From assembly GCA_963576725.1 (NCBI GenBank), contig OY755244.1, forward strand, positions 38,361,855 through 38,425,854: a stretch of DNA of 64,000 bases, read 5' to 3'. The stretch is from Azorinus chamasolen (lineage: Eukaryota; Mollusca; Bivalvia; Cardiida; Solecurtidae). The translations under genes were made by a program, and so were the position numbers. Of the stretch, positions 11,652-22,948 are shown piece by piece. Under the pieces are notes generated by a model. The model ran no database searches, was not told where the DNA came from, and saw nothing but the letters and a program-made list of their open reading frames with translations. Every line of letters begins with the position of its first letter. Position 1 is the first letter of the stretch.

Positions 11652-11899
11652 TTAACATTTCCCTGTTCTATGTTTATAAAAAATTTCAATACTTACTGAA
11701 TATTCATGGACAAAAATAGTTATAAATGAAATATGGAAGGGGGACATTGTAGCTATTTAACAAAGCAAAGAAATATATCTATCAAATTATATTAGCAAAC
11801 AGAGTAGACCCTGATCAGACGGCTCCTCTAAGAGGTCAGAGAAGACCCTTCTCTGTTTGCAATTGCGTGAAAACACGTTCATATGAGGGAAAGGGTTAA
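11652..11899. mobile_element. TTAA-type MITE, family E
   Basis: It starts TTAACATTTCCCTGTTCTAT and ends GAGGGAAAGGGTTAA. The left hairpin arm GACCCTGATCAGACGGCTCC is kept; the right arm is partly lost. Confidence 0.83.
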
Positions 11900-11983
11900 A
11901 GTACAATATGAAGAAATTTTGAATACATAATACCCATTCATTCTTTATTTAATATTGTGGGAAATATAGATGGCCGCTCACCA

Positions 11984-12466
11984 TCAATTATGAAGAGCAA
12001 TATCATTTGTTGGTGATTGACACGCCAATAGGTGACAGTTGATTGGATTATGTCTTTTCAATGGGTGGGTCTTAAAGATACTGAACCAATGAGCTGTGAC
12101 ATCTTGATAGTAGCAAAAGAGCGGAAATACCCGATAGTCTTTCTTTAAAGTTGTCGGAACTTTATTGATGACCAAATAATTAACACAATGATGATCATAA
12201 ATCAATGACCCCCTGCGCTGAAACACCAAGGTAGTTTCCGTACATTGTAGAGCACGCAAAGCGATCATTGTTTTAATCACGAAGTAACTACAGAGTCTGT
12301 ATTTACTTCGTGTTTTAATGTATGACCAAAACATTTGACCCTCATTATACTGAATTATCGTCCGCTTAAAAAATGTAGTCTGCAAAATACATGAAATAAG
12401 CATTGCTTTAGTTCGTTGAAAACAAACAGAAAAATGAGAGTCAGACATAGTTGACCCTAGTAACAC
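11984..12466 (-). CDS. Uncertain 160-codon open frame
   Basis: This is an uninterrupted minus-strand frame starting MLLGSTMSDSHFSVCF and ending PTNDIALHN. I do not recognise any domain. It spans a short inverted repeat (CACGAAGTAA/TTACTTCGTG around 12,277-12,311) and sits in intron 19 of the larger gene, in the same orientation. It may be a chance frame in a repeat. Confidence 0.12.
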   Translation of the reverse strand: MLLGSTMSDSHFSVCFQRTKAMLISCILQTTFFKRTIIQYNEGQMFWSYIKTRSKYRLCSYFVIKTMIALRALQCTETTLVFQRRGSLIYDHHCVNYLVINKVPTTLKKDYRVFPLFCYYQDVTAHWFSIFKTHPLKRHNPINCHLLACQSPTNDIALHN

Positions 12467-12778
12467 TCTGGGGAACTCATCATCTGTTCAGTATACAAAC
12501 TGTTTGTAAATATTAAGGAAGCCACGCTCGGCGGGCTAAGGGTTGATCTGCATATTTTTTTTTATCTTTTTAAACTTTCAGGGTCCTATAGAGAATGTCC
12601 AAGTTACCTACATTTATTATGCTGAAAGAGTTTGCTTTTATAAATGTTTTTTTTGTTTTCTTACCGGGTTTCCTTCTGTCTTCTTTTAAAATAAAAATCG
12701 ACTAAATTTTGTTTCCGTGTAAAAACATCGAATTAGTGTTAGTGTATCATTTTCAAAAGCAAGTGACTGCTTAATGCG

Positions 12779-12990
12779 GTGTGCGGAAAAATGCCACTGG
12801 AAAATAAATGCCACCGGAAAAAATGCCACTGGAAAAAATGCCACCCTGATTTGGAAAAATGCCATTAGAATATGTGCCACTGGAAAAAATGCCACCCTTT
12901 TTTTCAAAATTATATTTTATCCTTTTTTTAAGGTCCCAAATAGGGGGCAAAGGTCCGGGGGCAAGTGTCCGGGGAGGGGGGCAAATTTCC
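12779..12990. repeat. Short-repeat array related to the family N end
   Basis: Repeats of GGAAAAAATGCCACTGG follow the start GTGTGCGGAAAAATGCCACT, close to GTGTGCGGTAAAAATGCCAC of family N. The plus and minus frames through it are repeat artefacts. Confidence 0.75.
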
Positions 12991-13284
12991 GTAAACCGAA
13001 ATACCGATATCATGAATATTTATTAAATTTATTTTTAAAATAGCTTATGTACTGAGGCTGATTTGGTATTGGAACAAAACTATAGAGTTAGATTCAACAT
13101 AAATTCATAAGCAAACAGAGAATACCCTGATCAGACGGTTTCTATAAGAGCCATCGTATCCGTGTATACTCTGATTGCAAGCACGTGAAAAGCGTCGATG
13201 CTCTCAGAATTTTTACTTCTGTTGCCGGATCATGTCAGACGTGCGGATCTCTAGCTGAAGCGTAACCTAAAGTTTGGTTGTCGG

Positions 13285-13545
13285 TGGGTTTCAAACATTT
13301 CCCTGTTTACTATTTATGTCGGAAAAGATGACATCGTGCTATTTATAAGTTGATTTTTATAATGGTGTAGGTACGCGGTCCATGACTTTTCTTGGTACTT
13401 GTAGAAAATGTAGAGTCAGATCTTATATAATTTCACAAGTAAACAGAGCTGGTCCCGATCATACGACTCCAATAGGCGCCTTCAGATCTTGGTCTACTCT
13501 GTTTGCAAAGGCATGGACATTGTTTATATATGGTAAAGGGATAAG
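13285..13545. mobile_element. Family E MITE
   Basis: It has CAAACATTTCCCTGTTTACT at the left, the hairpin GGTCCCGATCATACGACTCC...TTCAGATCTTGGTC, and TATATGGTAAAGGGATAA at the right. Confidence 0.7.
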
Positions 13546-13690
13546 CAAACAGAGCAGACTCCTGGTCAAACAGCTTTTATTTAAGATATCTGATCTGAGT
13601 CTTATCATTTAAGAGTTTTAAATTAATAAACATAGTTTTATGAATTGTATAACTATCAAAACATTCTTGTAATTCTGTTACTTTTGCTGA

Positions 13691-13920
13691 TTAACCCTTT
13701 CCCTGTTCAGTATTCATGTAAGAAATAATGATATCATGAATATTTATAAGCTAATGTTTTGAATGGCATTTGTAGACAAGATTGTTTTGATGTTGGTAGA
13801 AATTGTAGAGTCGGGCCTATTACAATTCCATAAATAAACTGAGCAGGCCCAGATCATGCGTATGATCTGGGACTACGCTGTTTGCAAATGCTTGAAAACA
13901 CGTTTATATTAGAGAAGGTT
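13691..13920. mobile_element. Family E MITE
   Basis: It starts TTAACCCTTTCCCTGTTCAG. The hairpin is reduced to GGCCCAGATCATGCGTATGATCTGGGAC. The right end is decayed. Confidence 0.72.
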
Positions 13921-14755
13921 TGTATTTTAAGGTGGAATGGTCCGTCATTGTTTAACTGTAGATTCCATTCATTATATAAGACCTAACTTAGCTATTTGAT
14001 TTTGAATAATACACAGTGAAGACCCTGGTCAGATGGTTGCTTTTTGAGCCACCTTGTCTGGTTCTACAGTGTTCAAATGTCAGTAGTTTTATTTCCCGCA
14101 TTTAACAATACAAACTGTTTGTTTTAAATACTGAAAATGAATTGTGTTAGGCAGTTGGAGACTATATTATTATATACTTACTCAGCCTAAATACATGTAT
14201 GCTGTAATTTACTAGCTAGACATAAGAAAATAGTAAGATCAAAGGTGCCAGATGGTCAAAAAAATCCCCTAATTTCTCAGCAGGGGGCAAGGGTCAGTGT
14301 CACACAACTGCCATCTATCACACACTGTCAACAAAGTTATGAATTATTACGTAACAGGAACGCGTGTAATGAAACCGAACTACCTAACAATGTGCCAATT
14401 GTCTAAAGTTATGATTTGTTAAATAGTTTCCCGAAAAATAGAAGATAACTATGCTTTGACTAATTAGATCTATGGCTAAGCATAATTAAACCCTACCGAT
14501 TAAAACCAGTTAGATTATTGCGAATTCTAGTTCTAAAGACAGTTTAGATTGATATGATCTAGATCTATACTAAATACTTTTACTAGATCTAATATGGTAC
14601 TTTACAGTAGCCAGAAAGAAGACATTTTACAACACATAAATGAACGCCGTGAGACTGTACATGTATATCTTAATATCTAGATCTTATTAAAACAAAACGA
14701 GATTTAAAATTCTAAATACTGTTGATCTAAATTATTCAACGCGTGTATCACAATA

Positions 14756-16838
14756 GCCCCTCACTACAAAAGCCCCTCTTGCAAAAGCCCCTCACCAAAA
14801 TGGTCAAGGTTTACAAAAGCCCCTCACAAAAAACAATACTAACATTTATTGAACTTTAAGTGGTTTGTTAAGTGTACTTTTAAAAGGAGTGTTCTAATTA
14901 CCTTACTTAACGAATCTTTATAAGCTTGTCGTTGAGCAAACAGGGTAGATCCAGATCAGATTGCTCAGTATTTTGATTTTGGTATACTCTGTTTGAAATT
15001 TAAGAAAGTTAAGGAATTAGAAAATGGAAAAAGTTTGTGTTTAAGTTAACTGGGGTAATATTATAATAATTTATAAATAATATGGCTAATATTAATCATC
15101 CATAGCTATTGGATCTATATTAACTGTCACAAAGCAAACATGGTTGAACTAGATCATATAGCTTTAGATTTGATTTGGGTCTACCCTGTTTGAAATAAAT
15201 ATAAGGAATCTCCTCCTTGTGATCTACAATGTTTACTTTTATAAGTATAGAGTGTGCTAATTACCTTACTTAATGAATCTTTATAAACTGGTCATTCAGC
15301 AAACAGGGTAGATCCAGATAGCTGTAATTTTGATTTTGGTCCACTTTGTCCAAATATTTGGAGTATAATGATTAATTAACAAAAATAGTGGGGGGCTTTT
15401 GTAAGCCTTGGCCATTTTAGTGAGGGGCTTTTGATCGAGGGGGTGTGCGGTAAAAATGCCACAGGTAAAAATGCCTTAGGTAAATATGCCATAGGTAAAA
15501 ATGCCTTAGGTAAAAATGCCACAGGTAAAGTGGTAAAAATGCCTTAGGTAATAATGCCTTAGGTAAATATGCCATAGGTAAAAATGCCACAGTTAAAAAA
15601 AAAAAAATAATAACAAATATTTTTTGATTTATAAAAGGAAAAAATATATAATTTCTTTATCAATTTTGGTACAATGTATATATTTTTTTAAATAATTGTA
15701 TGAAAAATCTTTTTTTTTTTTATTTTGGACTCAGACAAAATTTCCAAATATTTGTTATTAAATAATGTTTTATATAGATCTACCTCTGACAAAAAAAAAT
15801 AACAAATATTTTTAAATTTATTAAAGGAAAACTGTATAATTGAAACAATATGTTGTAATATAATTTCATTATCAATTTTGGTCATTTTTTTTAAATAATT
15901 GTATGAAAAATCTTTTTTTTATTTTGGACTCAGACAAAATTTCCAAATATTTGTTAATAAATAATGTTTTTATATACCTTTGAATTTTTTTTTAATAACA
16001 AATATTTTTTAATTTATATAAAGAAAACTGTATAATTTGAAAAAATATGTTGTACTATCATTTCATAATCAATTTTGGTGGTGTCTTGATCTAATTTTTT
16101 GTAAATAATTGTATGAAAATTATTTATTTTATTTTGGACTCAAGACAAAACTTCCAAATATTTGTTATTAAATAATGTTTTTATATATACCTCTGGCATT
16201 TGTGGGAAGGTGTCTGGGTCAACTCTGTTTAAATAATTTATCGGAAAAATCATAAGTAATATTTAGGTAAGATTTCAATATCTATCAAAATCCAGTAACA
16301 AACAGAGCAGATCCTGATCAGACTGCTCCTATATAATCTAGGTCTACTATTATAACAATATTTTTTCAAAATATAGTTTTACTTTTATAAATTCAAAAAT
16401 ATTTGTTATTAATTTATTTTTTTATAACTGTGGCATTTTTAAACAGTAGACCCAGACACCACCCGTCAAATGCCAGAAATAATAATAAATATTTTTAATT
16501 TCGAACATATTTAAATGGTTTTATATACTAAAATTGATTATGAAATGATATTATAACATATTTTTTCAAATTATACAGTTTTCCTTTTATAAATTTAAAA
16601 ATATGTTATTATTTTTTTTTAACTGTGGCATTTTTACCTATGGCATTTTTACCTAAGGCATTATTACCTAAGGCATTTTTACCACTTTACCTGTGGCATT
16701 TTTACCTAAGGCAGTTTTACCTATGGCATATTTACCTAAGACATTTTTACCTGTGGCATTTTTACCTACATTCGATCGAGGGGCTTCTGTAGTGAGGGGC
16801 TTTTAGATGAGGAGCTTTTGTAGTAAAGGGCTTTTGAG
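14756..16838. mobile_element. Foldback-type element, family M, with a second foldback inside
   Basis: The left arm has repeats of CAAAAGCCCCTCAC (14,756-14,827) and the right parts have GTGAGGGGCTTTTG (15,388-15,432 and 16,781-16,838). The interior 14,890-15,360 contains a repeated ~360-bp segment with E-type hairpins ('gcaaacagggtagatccaga' at 14,937 and 15,299). The inner element is listed separately. Confidence 0.78.
15443..16773. mobile_element. Inner foldback element, family N, with 10-bp target duplication
   Basis: The left end has many GGTAAAAATGCCACAGG/GGTAAAAATGCCTTAGG repeats (15,449-15,595) and the right end their complement (CCTGTGGCATTTTTACC, 16,623-16,767). GATCGAGGGG occurs at 15,433-15,442 and 16,774-16,783. 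The inside holds three ~190-bp direct repeats ('ggactcagacaaaatttcca' at 15,727, 15,926 and, changed, 16,137) and inverted partners. A 9-10 bp duplication suits a Mutator-like or foldback element. Confidence 0.8.
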
Positions 16839-16850
16839 TGTACCCCTATT

Positions 16851-17690
16851 CGACATATGAGGCATGTCCAACACATAAATAAGAATGTCTTCCATTTCAA
16901 AGAAAGGCCAGATCATGGGATCTTTTTTTTCCAAAGTTCAGCTGGTAATGTATAGGGCGTTCCTGAAGGCCGATCATTCCAGCTTCTTGTTGTACATTGT
17001 ATCTACCCTTCGGTATACGGACATTTTCTCTCTAGGACATTTGTTCTCCTATTTGGGCATGGGAGGATAGGGCTGACATTTGTCCCCTTCAAATTTTATT
17101 TTATTTTACTTGCTCTACTTGCTCGCAAAGGATAAAAAAGAAAATACCTACATTGTTCTAAAAACGGACGGTTGATTACACAGGAAATCGGTAATTCAGA
17201 AAGAGTAAGGAGCTTTCTGAATTACTTCAATTCTGCAATTAGCTGTCATCTGTTTTAAACGATCGTCAAATCAACATTTTTAAGAATGGTTGTTTACAAT
17301 CGCCGCCCCTTAACCGATAATCTTTCTAAACCGATATTGGAGCTACATGTATCCTGTGTTTAGTTACCACCTTTTTTAAATGACAGCCAATTCAACTGTT
17401 TTGAATTGTTATTTTACTTCGATATACCGGTTTGAGAACCTCTCTAATCAGGTCATTTTCTCGGTATGGTCACAGGGTTCGTTTTATAAGGTTTTGCAGT
17501 AATTTTGTTATTATCAGGGGCAGTTACATTTTTAACGCATCGAATATTAGACCACCGGCTTACTTTAAAACTAGAAATTGGCATTTAAATTAAGAAATAT
17601 GCTTTTAAAAAGAAAGAAAGTTGGCGTACATGTATGAGAGATATATTTTGCTGTACGTATTTATTAATAAATGATAACTACAGTATAACC
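16851..17690. other. Intron 19 stretch without recognised feature
   Basis: AT-rich unique-looking sequence. A 61-codon plus-strand frame (16,885-17,070) has no recognisable domain and no splice context. Confidence 0.4.
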
Positions 17691-17932
17691 TCTGTAAAGC
17701 AACACTCTGGGGGATATAAACTCCTGTATAGTCGTTGTAGAGAGGTTGTTGCTCATCGGAGTTTCATGGCAAATCTCTCTCAAGAGACAACCCAGTAAGG
17801 AATACCTGGGATCTTTTGAATACAAGGGCCGCTTAATGCAGGACAAAAGTACTTTTATCCTGCATTAATCTGCCACCTGTCTTAAAACAGACATTTTATT
17901 TGTACATGTATCGATGTAGAGAGGTTCCACTG
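17691..17932. mobile_element. CAGT-end MITE
   Basis: The ends CAGTATAACCTCTGTAAAGC and GATGTAGAGAGGTTCCACTG are inverted repeats with TA outside. Inner arms TTAATGCAGGACAAAAGTAC and TTTTATCCTGCATTAATC fold back. Confidence 0.78.
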
Positions 17933-18117
17933 TAAGTTTTGGGGATTCATTTAAAGTGTTGTTGAAAGGAGGCGTTTGCTGTAATCTGTACTGTATGCTA
18001 TAAACCCCTTCACTGTCATTATGACGTAATAATCCACTAAAATAGTCACTGTCAAATCATTGTCTGCTTACATATTTCATCTACTTTTCTTTATAAAAAA
18101 TTTATGATAGTTTTTAC

Positions 18118-18361
18118 TTAACCCTTTCCTCCATAAATACTCCTTTCTACGCCTCTGTAAAAGTCACCTGTTGAAACCAATGTGATAAAAAGAGCATTTG
18201 CTCCTACACGTATAGGAGTATATGCTCTATTTAACACACTGGTTTCAAATTACAAAATTTTAAAAACAATAATTTTATCTACTTAATGCTCCTTTTCGGT
18301 AGATTTATTCAAAGAGGTTGGATCCAAATTGAGCCTACATGTATGGAGGAATGGGTCTTAA
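18118..18361. mobile_element. TTAA-type MITE, family D
   Basis: It starts TTAACCCTTTCCTCCATAAA and ends GGAATGGGTCTTAA. The hairpin AGAGCATTTGCTCCTACACG...TATAGGAGTATATGCTCT is slightly disturbed. Next to it a family C/E-like hairpin occurs at 18,386-18,430. Confidence 0.82.
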
Positions 18362-19387
18362 GAAACTTTAATATAAGTGTCAAATGGTTTGGATCCTTAT
18401 CAGACGCGGCGTCTGATCAGGATCCAAACTGTTTGCAAACATTAGAGTTTTCAAGTTTGACATGGAAGGGTTTAATAGTAAATACAACTTACAATGGGGA
18501 AATTGTGATCTATTTCTTAATAAGGAATAGGTCATGGAATTTAAGCAGGCGACACGTTGGTTTAGACATATCCGTTTAACGAAAGAATGTGGGTGTACGA
18601 GGTCCGTGGTTTGATAAACCATGTACATACTGTATACGCTTCTTTAATAACATTGATTAATTTAATTCGTATGCCTCTTCACTACCAGAATTCGGTTGCC
18701 ATGACATTAACAACACTTTAGATCTAGACCAGACGTCCAATATATCATTATCAAACCAGAACCAAAAACTGGTTCAAATCTATATCTACGTTTTTAGAGA
18801 AAAAAAATGGATTATCTTTTTTAATCCATAGGATTCAGGTACATCATGGCAGTGAATCGATTGAGCAGAATCTAAACATGCAGTACATGTACATCAAGCA
18901 GAAAGACAAAACATGTACACAGGTACATTTGTACACAGTAAAATATTAAGCACAAGGGTAATAAAACAACCATACAAGTATTATTCGAATGGCTATTGAA
19001 ACTGGTTAAAACGTACATTTAAGCTGCCGAACCAAGACTTAATAATGGAGAAAACTTCTAACTTTACAACTCACCTGGCTGAATTGATATTAGATGTATT
19101 AGTAAATAAAATCCCTCAATTCTTTCGTCTGCCAGAACAATATTCATATACATGTAGATCTATACAGAAATCATAAGAAGACCAGTCAGGACTATTCTCA
19201 TAACAGAATCAATAGGTTTTGTTGGTCTTTTCCAGTAGATTTCTGATAATTAAAATTTACACTGATGGGAAACTGAAAACAAAATCGATTGGGAATTAGA
19301 ATTGGAAATGTACATGTAAAGAGAAAGATAATCCGTGAAAATGGATGTAAAAGGATGAATAGGATATAAATATCAATCCAGGTAAGG

Positions 19388-19620
19388 TCCAGCGCGATCC
19401 GCAGTGGTACACAGTGGTCCACGATGATACCACTGCGACCTGCGGTGATAATGATCGCGCCCGGAGACGAGTGCCCCTGTGGAGGGACCAGCGCGGACCC
19501 ATCACAACCCGCGCTCGATTGCGGAAGACCGCATATCAGCGCGGACAAAAATACCCGTGTCCGCGTTGGATAAAATTGCGATGGGCCGCGGAAAACAAAA
19601 AGTCCGCGTGGCTTGTACTG
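19388..19620. mobile_element. CpG-rich element, family P, right-facing end
   Basis: It is dense in CGCGG motifs and ends AGTCCGCGTGGCTTGTACTG with TA following. This end is the inverted match of 9,225 onward (CAGTACAAGCCACGCGGA). The open frames here (up to 186 codons) follow from the GC-rich composition and show no known domain. Confidence 0.65.
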
Positions 19621-19899
19621 TAAATACGTCAATATACGCCTTTGCAAATAGAGTAGACCCAGATCAGACGGTTCCTGTATGAGCTGTGTGATCAGGGCTT
19701 GATCTGGTTGCATATGATATAATATAGATGATGACTTTGCAGTTTCTGCCCTGGCCAAAAGGTCATGTGCCCATGTGCTACTTTTAACAATTGATCTAAT
19801 GATGTCATTATTTATTACATGAATATTTATAGAGTAAGAGTTAAGTATTAAAAGATATTATTATTAATAAGGGTTAACCGATGGAGATGTGGCTCTTGA

Positions 19900-20170
19900 A
19901 TGAAACAGTTGGCCTTCCATATCTCGAACACGGATAACTCGAATATGGGATAACTCAAAGTAAACGATATGTCCTTCTTAACTTTACAATACAGTATTGT
20001 TCCAAAATGTATCACTACGTTTATCTATAAACGAATGTGACTGCAGATAAAAAGTAATTCTGAATGCTCCTACACGAGCATCCAGCATTACGTTCAACCT
20101 GCAATACGCCGTACACTTGATAAATCATCCAGATTAGAAATCGGATTACTCTAAAGTATGTTATATCGAA
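19900..20170. mobile_element. Family H-like remnant
   Basis: It shows 'ccttccatatctcgaacacg', 'gataactcgaatatgggata' and 'atcggattactctaaagtat'. The right end is decayed. The following 20,170-20,590 holds no recognised feature. Confidence 0.55.
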
Positions 20171-20591
20171 ATATTATATATAATCTCCTGAAGTTGAAAA
20201 AGCGGGTGTTTGGGGGCTTGTCGGTACGTGCACAAGCACTTTGACAACATGTGCACCATCAGAGCAGAATAAGGCATTCGTCACGTATCGGGTTCATTTA
20301 CATTGTTATACAACAACTATAACAAAAATGTTTCTCAATGGATAACTTTATTCCGCACCAAACTCTTGTTATTTCGTTTGAGAACGATTGTTTGGATCGA
20401 ATCGACGAAGTGAAGCTAGTCGGCCATTTTTAGTTTGTTGTAGCAATGAAGCGAGGCCCTCGACAGGGGAAATTCCATTGTTGCTCATGACTCCGTATAT
20501 ACATCAGAATTTAGAGGGATACACGGCTTTTATACATGGCTAATTGACCAATTAAAATCGAGGATTTTACTTTGCAGTATAATAATAGATT

Positions 20592-20841
20592 TTAACCCTT
20601 CACTTGCTGAATTTTAAATTACATGTCTCCTTCTTTACCCATGCCTTGTTGTATAATTACATATATCTTGACTGTGTACAAGTATTTCGCTGTGCAATGA
20701 CTGCTGTGGAGTGCACTGGTTGCACAATCAACTTGTAAATAGTGCAGACCCTGATGAGACAGCTCCTGCAGGAGCTGTCTCATCTGGGTCTTCACTATTC
20801 ACAGGTAGGTATATTGACGTGAATAGCCAGCGAAGGGTTAA
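20592..20841. mobile_element. TTAA-type MITE, family B
   Basis: It starts TTAACCCTTCACTTGCTGAA and ends CCAGCGAAGGGTTAA. The hairpin 20,747-20,790 is 44 bases with one mismatch (T against T at the sixth position). Confidence 0.92.
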
Positions 20842-21156
20842 CATTGAACTCTTCCGCTGCCAAATACTGCTGACTGTCAAATACTGCTGACTGCCAAATA
20901 AGTGTCTGCTATAGTGGTTATTTGCTACATTCCTTCCCTTTTCTTTGAACCTGATACTCCATGTAAGAAATGATGACGTCATGACTATCATTTAGATTTA
21001 TTTGCTATAATAGCCCATGGCCACACGATCTTTTGGTCATGGTAGAAACTATAGAATCATAACATTATTTATTACATAGACATTCATAGAGTAGGAGTTA
21101 GGCGTTAAACAGATATTATTATTACCGCATATTAATTGTTAACTGATGGGAATATA

Positions 21157-21390
21157 CAGTAAAACCTCTCAATAACGGCCACTAAATTACACCAAATACT
21201 TTTTGTTAAAGACGGGTATCTGCTTAAACCAAGGAGAAAGTTAAACAGAACGCTCCTATAGGAGCGTTCTGTTTTACTTTCACCTTGCTTTAAGCAGTCA
21301 CCTTTACTTTCACCTTGGTTTAAACACCCACCTGCCCTAAATACCTACTAATTAACACAATTTATTAGTCGTTATAGATAGGTTTTACTG
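21157..21390. mobile_element. Family F MITE, complete
   Basis: The ends CAGTAAAACCTCTCAATAAC and GTTATAGATAGGTTTTACTG are inverted repeats flanked by TA. The central palindrome is AACGCTCCTATAGGAGCGTT. Confidence 0.87.
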
Positions 21391-21493
21391 TAGCTCTTGT
21401 ATGATACATTTGCCCTTCCATATATCGAACACTGATAATTCGAACTTTCTGATAAGTCAAAGTGAACGTTCGTAAACGCCGGAGTCGTTCATG

Positions 21494-21752
21494 AAAATTA
21501 ATTGATCAATATTCATGTAAGACGTAAATGACATCATGAATATTAATTAGATTTATCTATTTGTTATAAAAACACATGGATACAGGAAAATTTGCAATCG
21601 TAGAAACTGTAGACGCATATCTATATATATATATCATAGACAACAGAGCAGACCCTGATCAGACAGCTCCAACAGGACCTTTCTGATCTGGGTATATTCT
21701 GTTTGAAAAGACGTAGAAGGGCGTACTTGTGGTGTGAAGGAATAAACAGTTC
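21494..21752. mobile_element. Family E MITE, ends decayed
   Basis: It has 'tcatgtaagacgtaaatgacatcatg' type sequence and the hairpin GACCCTGATCAGACAGCTCC...TTTCTGATCTGGGTA near 21,652-21,694. Confidence 0.7.
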
Positions 21753-21824
21753 AATTACATCAGTTTTTTCGACCAAGAGTTAAATTTGTTGGTAAGAACA
21801 TGAAAATTGAACTTCTTCACTTAC

Positions 21825-21919
21825 GATCGTCGTAGATGCAGGTTAGTCCGTACTTCGTTATCCGAATGATGGTGGACATGCCTCCGACACGGGAGATTTC
21901 GATACTTCCATCTCGACTC
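21825..21919 (-). CDS. Exon 19: VWD domain 3, late strands
   Basis: The exon has 95 bases; acceptor TTTACAG| and donor GATC|GTAAGT. It encodes SRDGSIEISRVGGMSTIIRI followed by TKYGLTCIYDD, matching the 'gl.v.wDg' strand of VWD. It is followed by a 13,152-bp intron rich in transposons; the join to exon 20 is supported by phase and by continuity of the domain. Confidence 0.87.
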
Positions 21920-21971
21920 CTGTAAATAAAGTGTTGAGAGTTATATACAATAGTAGTTGTCTAAACGACTA

Positions 21972-22215
21972 CTAACCCTGTCGGCGCAAAATTTCTAATT
22001 CTCGTCTGTAAACCCATTTTTGTTAAGTCATTCGGTAAATTAAGGAAATGAGATAAATAAATGCAAATTTCAAAGGAATGATATACGAGTCGTAGAAGAG
22101 TTTTAGACATAAAGTGAAGTCCCTGATCAGACGTCTTCTTGAAAAGGCGGCGTCTGATCTAGGACTGCACTAATTGTCGTGGTGCATTTTGTGACATCGT
22201 CGGTGAAAGGGTTAA
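21972..22215. mobile_element. TTAA-type MITE, family J
   Basis: It starts CTAACCCTGTCGGCGCAAAA and ends TCGGTGAAAGGGTTAA. The hairpin GTCCCTGATCAGACGTC...CGTCTGATCTAGGAC keeps the T/A mismatch. It lies 53 bp upstream of exon 19. Confidence 0.85.
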
Positions 22216-22414
22216 TCAGGGCAAAAGTACTGCAGAAAGCTTTCTGCAAAAAATTTGCCCTGAACTAAGAAACCACCTGCATTGAATCCCAAGACATCGT
22301 TTATAATAGATGATTGTTACGTTTTGCTGGATTGTAGTAATTCTGAAATGTCTTGTAGTAGTTTTCTATATAACTTTCGCCTTGTATCACCTGCCAGTAT
22401 AACTCAGACATACA

Positions 22415-22613
22415 CAGTACAACCCCTCTAATGCGACATTTTAATGAATCAATATAGCTGTCTTTACAAGCACGTGGCCGTTTAATACAGGACGAAAGTA
22501 TTTCAGAAAGCTGTCTGCATAAATTGCGTCCTGCATTAAGCTTCCACCTGCCATTGTCACCCAGAACTATGCCCCTTTTTAGCGGTCGCGTTAGATGGAA
22601 TTTAGTATACATT
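22415..22613. mobile_element. Family G MITE
   Basis: The left end is CAGTACAACCCCTCTAATGC. Inner arms TTTAATACAGGACGAAAG and TTGCGTCCTGCATTAAGC fold back. The right end is decayed (GGTCGCGTTAGATGG). Confidence 0.72.
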
Positions 22614-22735
22614 AACCTCATAAACATTTGCTCTATAAATACACGATAACGCCTTTGCAAACAGAGCAGATCCAGATCAGACAGCTACTGTAGGAGCAAT
22701 ATGATCAGGGTATGTCCAGTTTGTTTTCTGATGTA

Positions 22736-22948
22736 AAGTAAAACCTCTCTATAACGGCAACTAAATTACATGTACTTAAAGTACTTTGTGTTAAGGGGCA
22801 GGTGGCTGCTTAAAGCACGGTGAAAGTAAAACAGAACGCTCCTATAGGAGTGTTCTGTTTTACTTTCACCTTGCTTTAAGCTGCCACTTGCCATTCAAAA
22901 CCCACTAATTAACACAATTTAGTAGCCGTTATAGAGAGATTATACTGT
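22736..22948. mobile_element. Family F palindrome
   Basis: It runs from AGTAAAACCTCTCTATAACG to CGTTATAGAGAGATTATACTG; the core is AACGCTCCTATAGGAGTGTT. Confidence 0.85.

Noticed and set aside
9225..19620. One 10.4-kb DNA transposon bounded by the CpG-rich ends
   Set aside because: No transposase frame was found inside, and each end also looks like a short element by itself. Kept as a finding, not a feature.
19198..19758. 186-codon minus-strand frame
   Set aside because: It covers a CpG-rich repeat and neighbouring MITE sequence and shows no domain or splice context. GC-rich stretches lack stop codons by chance.
22301..22660. 119-codon minus-strand frame
   Set aside because: It overlaps a family G MITE, with no recognised domain and no splice sites.
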